Source: CAZPRY01 sp964589175
GTDB taxonomy: Bacteria > Fidelibacterota > UBA2242
Assembly: GCA_964589175.1 (NCBI GenBank)
Contig: CAZPRY010000002.1
Span: 1 to 64,000, forward strand
Direction of reading: 5' to 3'
Length of the DNA stretch: 64,000 nucleotides
Below the pieces are notes generated by a model that did not search any database, had not been told where the DNA came from, and saw only the letters and a program-made list of their open reading frames with translations. Shown in pieces: positions 18,506 through 28,384 of this stretch (the first letter of the stretch is position 1; each line of letters opens with the position of its first letter). Made by a program: the position numbers and the translations under genes.

Positions 18506-20095
18506 TCACTGTGCGTTTTCGCCGCTCTCCCCCTCCTGGGGTACTGGGAGCACCGGTTCGCTTGGAGCCGGCGCCAGCTTGCTCAGTTTCTTGCTGGCCC
18601 TGGCCTCCTCTTTGGTACCGGGGAAGTTACTCACAATATAATTCAGAACCACGATGGTTTTTTCGGGATTCGCCAATTTGGTCTCATACAAATCCACAGC
18701 TTTCTCCAAGGCCACGAGCGCTTTTACGTCCCTGGGGTATTTATCGAAAAGACTCAGGTATTCCTGTACGGCGCTGTCGTATTTTTTAAAACGGACGTAG
18801 AGGTCTCCGGATTTCAACAGGGCGCCCCGGGCTTCCATGGAATCGGGATAGCGCTCCACAATCGACCGGTAAGTCGCGGCCGATTCTTCAACCAGATTCA
18901 TCTTGTCCGACAGAATTTCGGCCTTGCGGGTCAGGCAGGGGATCGACTTATCGGTATTCGGATATACGTCGGCATAGATCTGATATTCATTGACAGCCTT
19001 TTCCCAATCCTGCAGATTTACGTCGGCGATATTCGCAATACGATAGCGTGCCAGCTCCGCCAGCGTGTGGATGCCAAATTTCTCGAGAAACCGATAATAA
19101 GTCTCGATGGCCGGTTTGTAATCTCCGAAATTCTCCTCCCGGATCGCGGCGCTGCGGAAGAGGGCCTCGGCAAACTCCCGGCTGTCCGGATAAAAGATCA
19201 TCAACTTCTGCAGGGTCAGGTACGCGCTGTGCGGCCGGCCGGCCTGGCGATAGGCTTCACACAGCCACATCGAAACCTGCGCCCCGTTGGCATGCTGGGG
19301 ATAAAGCGTTAAAAAATGATGCGCTTCGGGAATGAATTTTTGACGAATGGCCTCGTCCGGGAAACTGCGCAGCATTTCGAGAAATTTATAATAGCGAATG
19401 TCGATCGTTTTATACATCAACGCCGCGCCGATAATGTTCGTTAAAAATTCCGCTTTATCCTTAAAATAACGCTCGGTCTGAAAAATGTTCGTACGTCCCT
19501 TTTTAACCTCTCCAAAAATCGGTGATTCAGGATATAGGTAGATAAACTTCAGAATCGCATGTTCGGCGTTTACCCAGTCCGCTTCCCGGGTATAAATCTG
19601 AATCAGAAAATCCTGGATATAATCCGAGTTCCCGTTCGGGAAAAACTGTTCCAGATAAGCATTCAGGGCCTCCACCTGAAAGGGGAAAATAACTTCGAGG
19701 TTGCCCTTGAACCCCAGAAATCCCTGGTCTTTGCGGGTCACTTCATCTTTCAACAGTTTTTCGTAGCCGAAATATTTATTCTCAAGGTCTTGGTTGACCG
19801 TCGTTTTTTCCTTCTGGACTTTGGCCGCGGCCGCCGTCTGGACCGAATCGATCACTTCCTGCACGCGCTCTTCGTAGCGCAGGCGCAGGGAATCCAGTTT
19901 GTAGCGGTATAGTTCCCGGTCCAATTGTCCGGGCTCCTGGGCGGGTCCGGCCTGCGGCGCCTCCGCCTCAAACATCGTTGAGTCCTGGGTCGCCAACGAA
20001 TCGGCCGTCTGGCCGAAAACGGTCGGCAGGAAGCATATAAAAATTATGAAAACATGGACAAATGCGATGCGAAGGTTCCGGCTGTTGTGATACAT
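18506..20095 (-). CDS. Exported tetratricopeptide-repeat protein
   Basis: A 529-residue protein made largely of TPR-like helical pairs from about residue 130 on (for example LARYRIANIADVNLQDWEKA and YDSAVQEYLSLFDKYPRDVK). A signal peptide occupies the first 29 residues and ends near VFGQTADS; a coiled-coil-like charged stretch (about 65-110) follows. The start at 20095 has GGGGGG upstream and gives a clean signal peptide, unlike the in-frame ATG at 20134. Likely a periplasmic scaffold, comparable to BamD/CpoB-type proteins; no specific partner is evident. Confidence 0.7.
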   Translation of the reverse strand: MYHNSRNLRIAFVHVFIIFICFLPTVFGQTADSLATQDSTMFEAEAPQAGPAQEPGQLDRELYRYKLDSLRLRYEERVQEVIDSVQTAAAAKVQKEKTTVNQDLENKYFGYEKLLKDEVTRKDQGFLGFKGNLEVIFPFQVEALNAYLEQFFPNGNSDYIQDFLIQIYTREADWVNAEHAILKFIYLYPESPIFGEVKKGRTNIFQTERYFKDKAEFLTNIIGAALMYKTIDIRYYKFLEMLRSFPDEAIRQKFIPEAHHFLTLYPQHANGAQVSMWLCEAYRQAGRPHSAYLTLQKLMIFYPDSREFAEALFRSAAIREENFGDYKPAIETYYRFLEKFGIHTLAELARYRIANIADVNLQDWEKAVNEYQIYADVYPNTDKSIPCLTRKAEILSDKMNLVEESAATYRSIVERYPDSMEARGALLKSGDLYVRFKKYDSAVQEYLSLFDKYPRDVKALVALEKAVDLYETKLANPEKTIVVLNYIVSNFPGTKEEARASKKLSKLAPAPSEPVLPVPQEGESGENAQ

Positions 20096-20313
20096 ATTGA
20101 CCCCCCGTCTTTTAGTTTTGCATACATGCCACATTGTTTAACGCAGAAAAGTAATACAAAATACGGAGAAACTCAATCAAAGAAACGGAGTCCGAATCGA
20201 AACGCTTCGCTCCTCGGAGTGCTTTAGAAAATTCCGTTTTCGGCAATAAAAGTCTTTTTCTTTTCAGCGAGAATCCGCAATTTCCGGGGTATCTTTTAAA
20301 AGGGCTGGTTAGC

Positions 20314-21243
20314 ATGTACCGACTTCCCAACATCCTCGAACCCGGATCCACGATCGGTGTAATTGCGCCATCAAGCGCAGCCAGGCGTAAGTATGTCGAA
20401 AAGGGTATCGAGTACCTTACAGACCGGGGCTACCGCGTAAAAGTCGCCCCCAATCTATCCCGCCGAAAATTTTATCTGGCCGGCGAGGACTCGAAGCGCG
20501 TCGAATACCTTGAAGAGTTTATCCTCGATCCGAAAGTCGACGGCATCATCTGTGTCCGCGGGGGCTACGGCTTACTGCGCATCCTGGACAGCATCGATTT
20601 TGGCCGGCTGACTCAAATTCCCCCAAAAGTACTGGTCGGCTATTCGGATATCACGGCGCTCCAGATGGCCATGCTGACCAAGCTGGGTTGGGTCAGTTAC
20701 ACCGGACCGATGGTCGCTTCCGAAATGGGCCAGGACATCGATCTTTACACCGAAGAGTGGCTCTGGAAGGTGATTTCGGCGCACCCCTACCCGCTCACGC
20801 TACTCAACCCGGAAGAGGAAAGCATCCAGGTAGTACGGCCGGGCCGGGCCGAAGGACCCCTGCTCGCCGGCTGTCTGTCGCTGATCACTCCGCTGTTGGG
20901 TACCGAATTCGCGCCCTCGTTTGAAAACGCCATCCTGGTGGTTGAGGATATCGGCGAAAAAACCTATCATATCGATAAACAGTTTCAAATGTTGCGCCTG
21001 CATAAGGTTTTCGAACAGATTTCCGGATTGATTCTGGGCAACTTCGTCAATTGCTTTCCGAAAAATCCGGTCCGTTCCTTCACGATGCAGGATTTAATCG
21101 ATGATGTTCTGGATCGATATAATTTTCCGATTCTATCGAATTTTGCCTATGGACATATCCGGCGCCGGCTGACCCTGCCCATCGGAACTCACGCGGTCCT
21201 GAGTACCGACCCGCTGAAGCTCGTTATTCGTGCACCCCAATAG
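20314..21243 (+). CDS. LD-carboxypeptidase (peptidase S66)
   Basis: A 309-residue murein recycling enzyme that removes the terminal D-alanine from tetrapeptides. Family marks: GVIAPSS, RGGYGLLRIL, the nucleophile serine S111 in GYSDITAL, the glutamate of VVEDIGEKTYHID and the histidine of YGHIRRRLTLPIG. No signal peptide, so cytoplasmic. AAAAGGG lies upstream of the ATG. Divergent from the TPR gene. Confidence 0.93.
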   Translation: MYRLPNILEPGSTIGVIAPSSAARRKYVEKGIEYLTDRGYRVKVAPNLSRRKFYLAGEDSKRVEYLEEFILDPKVDGIICVRGGYGLLRILDSIDFGRLTQIPPKVLVGYSDITALQMAMLTKLGWVSYTGPMVASEMGQDIDLYTEEWLWKVISAHPYPLTLLNPEEESIQVVRPGRAEGPLLAGCLSLITPLLGTEFAPSFENAILVVEDIGEKTYHIDKQFQMLRLHKVFEQISGLILGNFVNCFPKNPVRSFTMQDLIDDVLDRYNFPILSNFAYGHIRRRLTLPIGTHAVLSTDPLKLVIRAPQ

Positions 21244-21381
21244 CCCGACTCGGATATGGTGCCTATGTCTGAACGATTTTTTGATAATAAGTTCCTTCTA
21301 TTGAAATTGTCATGTAAACGGCGCCCCGTACGTTCCGTAATCAGAAATTAGGATTCTCAAGAATTAAAGCGGATAGCATTT

Positions 21382-21618
21382 ATGAAGAAAGAACCTGAAA
21401 TTAGAATAAACGAAGCTTGGTGTAAAAGCTGCGAGATTTGCGTGCAGTTTTGCCCGCGCCACGTTCTGGAAATGGGAAAATTTTATCCCACCGTCGCGCA
21501 TATTGAAAAATGCACGGCCTGCAAACTTTGTGAACTTTTATGCCCGGATTTTGCCATTGAGGTAATCAAGCCCGGCGAAGAAGAATCGCCCCGGGATCGA
21601 AAATCGGAGAAATTGTGA
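21382..21618 (+). CDS. korD: 2-oxoacid:ferredoxin oxidoreductase, ferredoxin-like delta subunit
   Basis: A 78-residue 2[4Fe-4S] ferredoxin. The two cluster motifs are CKSCEICVQFCP and CTACKLCELLCP. It is the first gene of a D-A-B-C block and passes electrons from the catalytic subunits to free ferredoxin. Its stop overlaps the GTG start of the alpha subunit by four bases (GTGA), which implies translational coupling. Confidence 0.93.
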   Translation: MKKEPEIRINEAWCKSCEICVQFCPRHVLEMGKFYPTVAHIEKCTACKLCELLCPDFAIEVIKPGEEESPRDRKSEKL

Positions 21619-22751
21619 ACGCGCCCAAACCCAATTACAAAATGATGCAAGGCAATATCGCCTGCGCCGAAGGTGCGATTGCCGCCGGATGCCGTTTTTT
21701 TGCCGGCTATCCGATCACTCCCTCTACGGACATCGCTGAATCACTCGCCGTGCGTCTGCCCGAGATCGGCGGAAATTTCATCCAGATGGAGGACGAAATC
21801 GGCGCAATGGGCGCCATCATCGGCGCCTCCCTGGCCGGAGTCAAATCGATGACCGCTACCAGCGGTCCCGGTTTTTCGCTCAAACAGGAAAATATCGGTT
21901 TCGCCGCGATGGCCGAGGTGCCCTGTGTGATCGTCAATGTGCAACGCGGTGGTCCCAGTACCGGTCTGCCAACGCTGGCCGCCCAGGGCGATATTATGCA
22001 GGCCCGCTGGGGAACTCACGGCGACCATCCCATCATCGCCGTCTGCCCGTCCTCGGTAAGCGAGCTCTATCACCTGACCATCCGGGCCTTCAATCTCGCC
22101 GAAAAATACCGCTCCCCGGTAATCATCCTCAGCGACGAGATCATCGGACATCTGACCGAGAAAATCGTGATACCCGACCCTTCGACGATTCAAATCATCG
22201 ACCGAATCAAACCGACCGTAGCTCCCGGGGAATATCTGCCGTATCAGATGATCGAAACCGACATTCCGCCCATGGCGAACTTCGGGGAGGGTTACCGCTA
22301 TCACGTCACCGGCCTGGCCCATGACGAAACCGGTTTTCCTACCAACGATCCCGATAAAATCGACCAGCAGTTACGGCGGCTGAATCGCAAAATCGAGCGA
22401 TACCGGGACGACATCGTCGAGGTGGACGAGCTGATGACCGAAGACCTCGAAATCCTCGTCGTGGCCTGCGGCGGGGTAGCGCGTTCGGCCCGGCGGGCCG
22501 TAATCGAAGCCCGCGAGCAGGGAATCAAAGCCGGCTTGCTTAAACTCAAGACCATCTGGCCCTTTGCGGACAAGGAGATCGAAAAAGCCGGCGAAAACGC
22601 ACGCAGAGTAATTGTCCCGGAGATGAATCTGGGGCAGCTGGCCCACGAGGTCGAATGGGTTCTGGGGCGCAAGCGCAATATCGTCAAGGTGAATAAAATC
22701 AATGGTGAGGCCATCACCCCCAGAGAGATTCTGGACGCAATCGTAAAATAG
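21615..22751 (+). CDS. korA: 2-oxoacid:ferredoxin oxidoreductase, alpha subunit
   Basis: A 378-residue subunit with the pyrimidine-binding domain (FAGYPITPSTDIAE, TSGPGFSLKQENIGFA) and the transketolase C-like domain near the end. RGGPSTGLPT is a hallmark of the 2-oxoglutarate/2-oxoisovalerate-type enzymes. GTG start at 21615. With KorB it forms the thiamine-pyrophosphate-dependent core that decarboxylates a 2-oxoacid to its acyl-CoA or carries out the reverse carboxylation. 2-Oxoglutarate is the most likely substrate, by gene order; not proven. Confidence 0.93.
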   Translation: MNAPKPNYKMMQGNIACAEGAIAAGCRFFAGYPITPSTDIAESLAVRLPEIGGNFIQMEDEIGAMGAIIGASLAGVKSMTATSGPGFSLKQENIGFAAMAEVPCVIVNVQRGGPSTGLPTLAAQGDIMQARWGTHGDHPIIAVCPSSVSELYHLTIRAFNLAEKYRSPVIILSDEIIGHLTEKIVIPDPSTIQIIDRIKPTVAPGEYLPYQMIETDIPPMANFGEGYRYHVTGLAHDETGFPTNDPDKIDQQLRRLNRKIERYRDDIVEVDELMTEDLEILVVACGGVARSARRAVIEAREQGIKAGLLKLKTIWPFADKEIEKAGENARRVIVPEMNLGQLAHEVEWVLGRKRNIVKVNKINGEAITPREILDAIVK

Positions 22752-22759
22752 AGCGGGAT

Positions 22760-23575
22760 ATGGATTATTTACAATACCTTCGTCAGGACAAAATGCCGCA
22801 CATCTGGTGTGACGGATGCGGTAACGGCATTATACTGAAATCGTTGTTGCGGGTCATCGACAAACTCGGCTGGCAAAAAGACGATATCGCCCTCGTTTCG
22901 GGAATCGGCTGCTCGAGCCGTACGCCGGGATATGTTGACTTCAATACTCTGCACACCACCCACGGGCGGGCCATCGCCTTTTCAACCGGTATTAAAATCG
23001 CCAATCCGAAACTGCATGTCATCGTAGTCACCGGTGACGGCGATGCCACGGCCATCGGCGGCAATCACTTTATCCACGCCGCCCGGCGCAATATCGATCT
23101 GACCGTCCTGATCTTCAACAATTACATTTATGGTATGACCGGCGGTCAGGTTTCACCAACCACCCCTACCGGCAAAAAGGCAACAACGGCGCCTTTTGGA
23201 AACCCGGATGCGCCCTTCGACATCAGCAATCTGGCCCGGGCCGCCGGGGCAGTCTATGTCGCCCGCACAACGACCTATCATGTCCACAAGATGGATCATT
23301 ACATTGAACAGGCTTTAATTAAAACCGGCTTCTCTGTCGTGGAAATCATCACGCCCTGTCCAACCTCCTACGGCCGGAAAAACAAAGAAGGCTCCGGCGC
23401 CCAGATGCTTATGATCCAGAAAGAAAACAGCGTCGGTATCGAGAAGGCGGTAACGATGACCCCGGAGCAGCTGGAAGGGAAAATCGTTGTCGGCGTCCTG
23501 GTCGATCGGGAACAGCCGCCCTATTCCGTACTGTATGAGAGCGTTCAGGAAAAAGCGGCTCTACGAAAAAAATAA
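22760..23575 (+). CDS. korB: 2-oxoacid:ferredoxin oxidoreductase, beta subunit
   Basis: A 271-residue thiamine-pyrophosphate-binding subunit. WCDGCGNGI holds two cluster cysteines, GIGCSSR another, and the cofactor motif is GDGDATAIGGNHF through NNYIYGMTGGQ. SPTTPTGKKATT matches the family. Lies eight bases after korA. Confidence 0.95.
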   Translation: MDYLQYLRQDKMPHIWCDGCGNGIILKSLLRVIDKLGWQKDDIALVSGIGCSSRTPGYVDFNTLHTTHGRAIAFSTGIKIANPKLHVIVVTGDGDATAIGGNHFIHAARRNIDLTVLIFNNYIYGMTGGQVSPTTPTGKKATTAPFGNPDAPFDISNLARAAGAVYVARTTTYHVHKMDHYIEQALIKTGFSVVEIITPCPTSYGRKNKEGSGAQMLMIQKENSVGIEKAVTMTPEQLEGKIVVGVLVDREQPPYSVLYESVQEKAALRKK

Positions 23576-23593
23576 TACAATGGAGGACAATCT

Positions 23594-24160
23594 ATGTCAT
23601 TCCGATATGAAGTGCGTTTAAGCGGTGCCGGCGGCCAGGGGCTAATCCTGGTTGGCAAGGTACTGGCCGAGGCGGCGGCGATCTACGACGGGCACAATGC
23701 CACGCAGAGTCAGTCCTACGGTCCCGAGGCACGCGGCGGTGCCAGCCGTTCCGAAGTGATTATTTCCGATGGAGACATCGATTACCCCAAAGCCGAAAAT
23801 CTGGATATATTATTAGCCCTTACACAGGAAGCTTGTGAAAAATATGTGGGCGATCTGAAACAAAACGGCATTCTTCTGATCGACTCTCAGATGGTAACCC
23901 AGGCCCCGGAAGGTAGCTTCCGGATTGTCAGCCTGCCGATCATCCAGAGCGCCGTCGAGCGCCTGGGTAAATTTATGGTGGCCAATATCATTTCACTCGG
24001 AATTATCACAAAACTCTCGGGGGTTGTTTCGGAAAACGCCGTCCGGCAGGCGATCAAGGCACGGGTCCCGCGGGGGACGGAAGAGCTAAACCTGGAAGCT
24101 TTCGAGACCGGGGTTGCACTCGCTACCGCCTGGCTACAGGAACATGGGGAGCTGATCTAA
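23594..24160 (+). CDS. korC: 2-oxoacid:ferredoxin oxidoreductase, gamma subunit
   Basis: A 188-residue subunit, identified by GAGGQGLILVGKVLAEAA, SQSYGPEARGGASRSEVI and the length. GGAGGA eight bases before the ATG is a strong ribosome site. Completes the four-subunit enzyme; a nucleotidyltransferase gene follows after 34 bases on the same strand. Confidence 0.94.
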   Translation: MSFRYEVRLSGAGGQGLILVGKVLAEAAAIYDGHNATQSQSYGPEARGGASRSEVIISDGDIDYPKAENLDILLALTQEACEKYVGDLKQNGILLIDSQMVTQAPEGSFRIVSLPIIQSAVERLGKFMVANIISLGIITKLSGVVSENAVRQAIKARVPRGTEELNLEAFETGVALATAWLQEHGELI

Positions 24161-24194
24161 TTCATTCGCGAATCCCGGGGCGCTACTAAAAACT

Positions 24195-27167
24195 GTGAAC
24201 CATAATATCGACTACTCGACTCTTGATCTGGAAGGACGTGTCGCCGCTCTCGGCAACCATCATCATAAACATATTCTGAATATCAACAAGTACCTGGATG
24301 GTCTGGTTTCTTTGATCGATCAAGAGGGCCTGATCGACCAATTCTATCTGCTTCGTTTTTCGCAGACACCCTACAAGGAAATGGGATTGATCACCCGCCT
24401 TGTCGATGATCGCGAAACGGTGCTGGAACTGTTGGGCTGTTACTACTCGCTTCAGTTCCTGCTGATGAACATCAAGGCTCTCGATGTCCTGCAATTGAAC
24501 CTGACCACCGACGCTAATCGCTATAACGTATTCAAATTGTTTCTGCAACGCACCGGCAGCGACTTCCGTTCGCTCTCCGCAGCTTACATGAAAACGTTGC
24601 TCAACGTATTCTTCAAGAACCGGTCACGCCCGGATTATGTGGTCTGCAGCGTGGGGACCCGCGTTGATCAGGACGATATCGATATCGGCGTGATCGATAC
24701 CGGTCTCCAAAACCGGGATACGATTAACGCTGCTTTCGGTTTCCTGAATACCGAGATGTTAAAACATGCCAGTGCGCTTCATTTCCATCTTTCGGAACAT
24801 GTCGGCGCACGGGGGTATTCGGCCTCCATCCAAGAATACCACGACCTGCTGGATTCCCAGATTCAGGATGTCGTTATTCTGAGCGAGATGCTGAACGCGG
24901 TTCCGATCCTGGGGCGCTCCTCACTCTTCCTCGATTTTAAGCGGGAAGTCCTCAACCGTTATTATTTCCGCGAGGGGGAACAAAACAAATACCACGAGGG
25001 CTGCCTACGGGGATTGCTGGGTGAAATCCGGGATCTGATCATGACCGAGCCCCCCGAAGACGTGCTCAATCCCAAGAACGACGCGCTGCGCATGATCAAA
25101 GCCGTTATTTTCGCCTTAAAAACCTGGAAAGGCATCGAGCGCTACACCGCCCTGGATGTTTTGGACGAACTGATCCGCACCGATGCCGCCAATTATGAAA
25201 ACTATATCCGGATTCACAATGCCTTTACGTTCTTCGAAACCTTCCGCTTTCTCCACCAACTTTTCATCATCCAGGAAGAGGAAATCTCCATCGAAGACCC
25301 CAATATCGTTCAGTCCCTGCAGGGCGTTGCGAATGCCATGGGTTATGAAGATAAAAATTTTGCCTCGGCCTATACGCAGCTCCTGATCCATTATCAGGAT
25401 CATCTGAAGACCGCCCGCCTGGGCGCCGAGAATCTGGTACAGCAAGTCACCCGGCATCTCGACAATATCACCATTTTTTATCCGATCACGCATTTATCGG
25501 ATGACGGAAATACGGGTATGCAGTACGCGGGTAATGTTGTGCTCGATTTTATGCGCAAGTGCCGTTTTTTCAGTGGAACCCGTTTTTGGGATGATTTTCT
25601 GAAAGCGTTTCAACGGGACGACCGGGTGCTGCTCGATCGGTTTTTGAATGACTTCGATAAAATTCCGGCAAAACACCTGCCCAAAATCATCGAGTTATAT
25701 GTTAAATGGGGCAGTCTTTCACCTTATACCATGATTTCGCTGATTACCATCATTACCGAAAAAAGGCCAGAGATGATCGAATCGCCCTTGATCCGGTCCT
25801 TCACTTCGGCCTTCATCGATCTTCTGGACAATTCCCTGCACAACATCAGCCGTCTCAGTCGCGTGATGATTTTTTATACCCAGACCATGAACAATTTCCT
25901 GGCGATTCTGTCCGACGATCAACTATACAAGCTCATTAAATTGCTCGACCGCAAAATCTGGCACCGCGAAACCTATCGGATGAAGAAGCGCCTGCTTACG
26001 CTCTGCCGCCTTTACCGTTACAGCAGCCATTACTTCCGGCGTTTCATTCACAAGGTCTTCAACAAATATGCGTACTACACCATCTCCCTGAACAATCCGC
26101 CCAAATACCGGCAGCTGGCCGACGGTTTCCTGCGCAACCTGGATAACTTCGATACGATTTCCGAGAAGCTGAACCGTCTGAGTGATTATTATGACTTCGA
26201 GTTCCTGCGCCTGGGCATCAATACCGTTAACGGCATGGACATTCACACGATCAACAAAGAATTCACGATATTCTCGGACAATTACATCCGCATACTCTTC
26301 GACCTCTGCCGCGAGGAGGTCACCAAGACCATGAAGAACGCGCCCCAGACCCGTGACCTTCTGGCTATTTTTACGGCCGGCGGACATGCCCGCAGCCAGG
26401 CCTTTGACGATGATTACGACCTTATCATCCTGCTCAACTCAGACGACGAAAACATCCTCGATTTTGCCAATAAAATTATTCTCAAGATGAACAAGCGCAT
26501 CATTCAGCGCGCGATCATGCCGCACTACCGTTTTGCGGACCACTTCAGAAACTACGTCACCACCTTCCGCAATCTGAAGGATTTCTTCGAGCAGCCGGAT
26601 GAATTTGCTTTTATCGATCAATCCCAACTCCTCGGGGCCCGCATGGTTGTGGGCAGCGCCCACCTTGAAGAATCGTACGAAAAAGAATTAATTCTGCCCT
26701 ACATCTACGAGCGCAAAGCGAAATTTATCGATTTCCTGCTCCTGGAGTTGCGTGAAAGCCAGCCCCCCGTCGAAGGCGTTCCGGGGATGGACATCAAAGA
26801 GAATCCGGGCGGTTTGCGCGATATGGAAAATTTTTTGTTCATCCTTAAGGCCCATTTCCTGATCCGCTACCCGATCTCACCTCGCCTTTTTATTCAGATC
26901 CGCAACCTTCTCCCGGGTCACAAAAAGATCCTTGAAGAGATCATGAACGACTACTATTTCTTAAAACATGTCCGGGATCTCTACCATCTGATCGTATCCG
27001 ATGACGATGTTCTACAGACAGAATACCTTGGCGATATCATCATGCCACTCAACACTTCCCGATCAATGGAGATTCAGACCGCCGCAGAACTGGAAGAGAT
27101 GGTTTTTACAAAAATGCACCAGAACGTTCTGAATACCGAGAAAATTTTAAGTGCGCTCGGCTACTGA
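24195..27167 (+). CDS. Large GlnD/GlnE-like nucleotidyltransferase
   Basis: A 990-residue protein not matching a standard member. Two nucleotidyltransferase-like sites are visible: a weak N-terminal one, GTRVDQDDIDIGVID (about 155-168), and a clear C-terminal one, GGHARSQAFDDDYDLIILL (about 729-747), which resembles the GG-x-GR...D-x-D-L motif of GlnD. KENPGGLRDMENF (about 868-880) matches the GlnD/GlnE helical linker domain (PF08335-type). GlnD's HD and ACT domains are absent. The two-site plan recalls GlnE, the glutamine synthetase adenylyltransferase. GTG start; no Shine-Dalgarno. It follows korDABC and may be co-transcribed. Target protein unknown. Confidence 0.6.
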   Translation: MNHNIDYSTLDLEGRVAALGNHHHKHILNINKYLDGLVSLIDQEGLIDQFYLLRFSQTPYKEMGLITRLVDDRETVLELLGCYYSLQFLLMNIKALDVLQLNLTTDANRYNVFKLFLQRTGSDFRSLSAAYMKTLLNVFFKNRSRPDYVVCSVGTRVDQDDIDIGVIDTGLQNRDTINAAFGFLNTEMLKHASALHFHLSEHVGARGYSASIQEYHDLLDSQIQDVVILSEMLNAVPILGRSSLFLDFKREVLNRYYFREGEQNKYHEGCLRGLLGEIRDLIMTEPPEDVLNPKNDALRMIKAVIFALKTWKGIERYTALDVLDELIRTDAANYENYIRIHNAFTFFETFRFLHQLFIIQEEEISIEDPNIVQSLQGVANAMGYEDKNFASAYTQLLIHYQDHLKTARLGAENLVQQVTRHLDNITIFYPITHLSDDGNTGMQYAGNVVLDFMRKCRFFSGTRFWDDFLKAFQRDDRVLLDRFLNDFDKIPAKHLPKIIELYVKWGSLSPYTMISLITIITEKRPEMIESPLIRSFTSAFIDLLDNSLHNISRLSRVMIFYTQTMNNFLAILSDDQLYKLIKLLDRKIWHRETYRMKKRLLTLCRLYRYSSHYFRRFIHKVFNKYAYYTISLNNPPKYRQLADGFLRNLDNFDTISEKLNRLSDYYDFEFLRLGINTVNGMDIHTINKEFTIFSDNYIRILFDLCREEVTKTMKNAPQTRDLLAIFTAGGHARSQAFDDDYDLIILLNSDDENILDFANKIILKMNKRIIQRAIMPHYRFADHFRNYVTTFRNLKDFFEQPDEFAFIDQSQLLGARMVVGSAHLEESYEKELILPYIYERKAKFIDFLLLELRESQPPVEGVPGMDIKENPGGLRDMENFLFILKAHFLIRYPISPRLFIQIRNLLPGHKKILEEIMNDYYFLKHVRDLYHLIVSDDDVLQTEYLGDIIMPLNTSRSMEIQTAAELEEMVFTKMHQNVLNTEKILSALGY

Positions 27168-27328
27168 CCCGCGACCCGGCCCGGTCTTCTTTCATCCCTT
27201 CCCATCATTTTGATAGAGAATACCCATCAAGAATTAAAAAATCAACTTGATTTTACATCCATATTTTCCGTACTTTCGTTCTGTTGTTTGACGAGCTGGA
27301 TCTATATGCTATAGGATTAGGGAGTAAC

Positions 27329-27763
27329 ATGATAGGTTCACGTCTGTATTTTGCTTTTGCCGACAATATGAATGAGGATGTTGTCCGAAAGATTTGCCCC
27401 GGTATATCTTTCGAGGGAATCGCCAAATTACCCAATCATAAATTGGTTTTCAATGCTCTGGGTAAAGCCACAATTGTCGAGCAAAAAGGCCGTGCCGTCT
27501 GGGGCGTTGTCTGGTGCCTCTCGTGTAAGGACATCCATCATCTGGACAGCAAAGAAGAAGTAGATCTCGGAACTTATCAGAAACTGAACAAACTCGTCCT
27601 GATGCCCGACGAAAAAGAAGTGGAGGCCTTCTTATATATCACTCCCCACTCCACCAATTCGATCGCCAACAAGGAACTGCTCGATTTTATCCTGGAACAG
27701 GCCCTGTACTGGATGCTGCCCCGGGACTATATCGAATATCTCCAGAGCCTGTATCCTGAATAA
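27329..27763 (+). CDS. Gamma-glutamylcyclotransferase-like (AIG2-fold) protein
   Basis: A 144-residue protein of the GGCT fold. The ATG at 27329 follows AGGGAG, so the longer in-frame start at 27284 is unlikely. The usual Y-G-S-N-M loop is changed to FAFADNMNE. The acidic residue expected for catalysis is probably E in LDSKEEVDLGTYQK. The region GRAVWGVVWCLS is typical of the family. Cyclotransferase activity is therefore possible but not assured because of the altered loop. Confidence 0.65.
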   Translation: MIGSRLYFAFADNMNEDVVRKICPGISFEGIAKLPNHKLVFNALGKATIVEQKGRAVWGVVWCLSCKDIHHLDSKEEVDLGTYQKLNKLVLMPDEKEVEAFLYITPHSTNSIANKELLDFILEQALYWMLPRDYIEYLQSLYPE

Positions 27764-27841
27764 TCATCCGCAACCGGCGCTGTTTCTAGAATAATCCGCC
27801 CCTTCTCTGCGAAGTGCGGATTTTTCAGCCATTGGAAAAAC

Positions 27842-28372
27842 ATGTTTAAGAAATTCCTCGAAAATATACAGAAGGGATCCAATCCCGCCATTATTCTGAA
27901 TGCCCTGATAGCATACCTGCTCGTGATCGGAGGTGCCACCTATGTTACCCGGCCACACTTGAATAAACATCCCTGCGTCATATGCGGTCGCGCGGACACG
28001 ACCCCGGTTTCAACACTCTGGCAATTCAAAACACTTCCCGTTCCGCGTGTCGCCGAGAAAAGCATCTGGTATTGTAAGCGGCATATCGAACACGCCCCGG
28101 ATTTCATTTTCGAACTGCCCCCGGAGCGGGACACGGTCCGGCAGCGATTTGCCATTGAGATTATCGTCAGCTGTCTGTCCCTGTTCCTGTTTCTCTATAG
28201 CCTGATTGTCATGGACTTCAAATTGACTATCGTGTTTTTGCATCCGGTTCTGCTTGCCGGTATTTTCCTGATTTTCGGTGTAACCGCCAATCGGACAATG
28301 AGTTTTTCCTTCGCCCTGCTCATCCTGTTTCCCCTGATCACTTTTTACCTCTGGCAAAAATATTATTCGTAA
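27842..28372 (+). CDS. Four-helix membrane protein with CxxC/CxxH motif
   Basis: Not recognised. 176 residues: a hydrophobic helix at about 20-37, a soluble loop holding CVIC and, about 30 residues later, CKRH, which together could bind zinc or a heme/iron-sulfur centre, and three more helices (about 107-128, 133-152, 155-172). Weak GGAA before the ATG. It is followed by a nitroreductase gene after 12 bases. Confidence 0.6.
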   Translation: MFKKFLENIQKGSNPAIILNALIAYLLVIGGATYVTRPHLNKHPCVICGRADTTPVSTLWQFKTLPVPRVAEKSIWYCKRHIEHAPDFIFELPPERDTVRQRFAIEIIVSCLSLFLFLYSLIVMDFKLTIVFLHPVLLAGIFLIFGVTANRTMSFSFALLILFPLITFYLWQKYYS

Positions 28373-28384
28373 ACCGGGGTCTTT

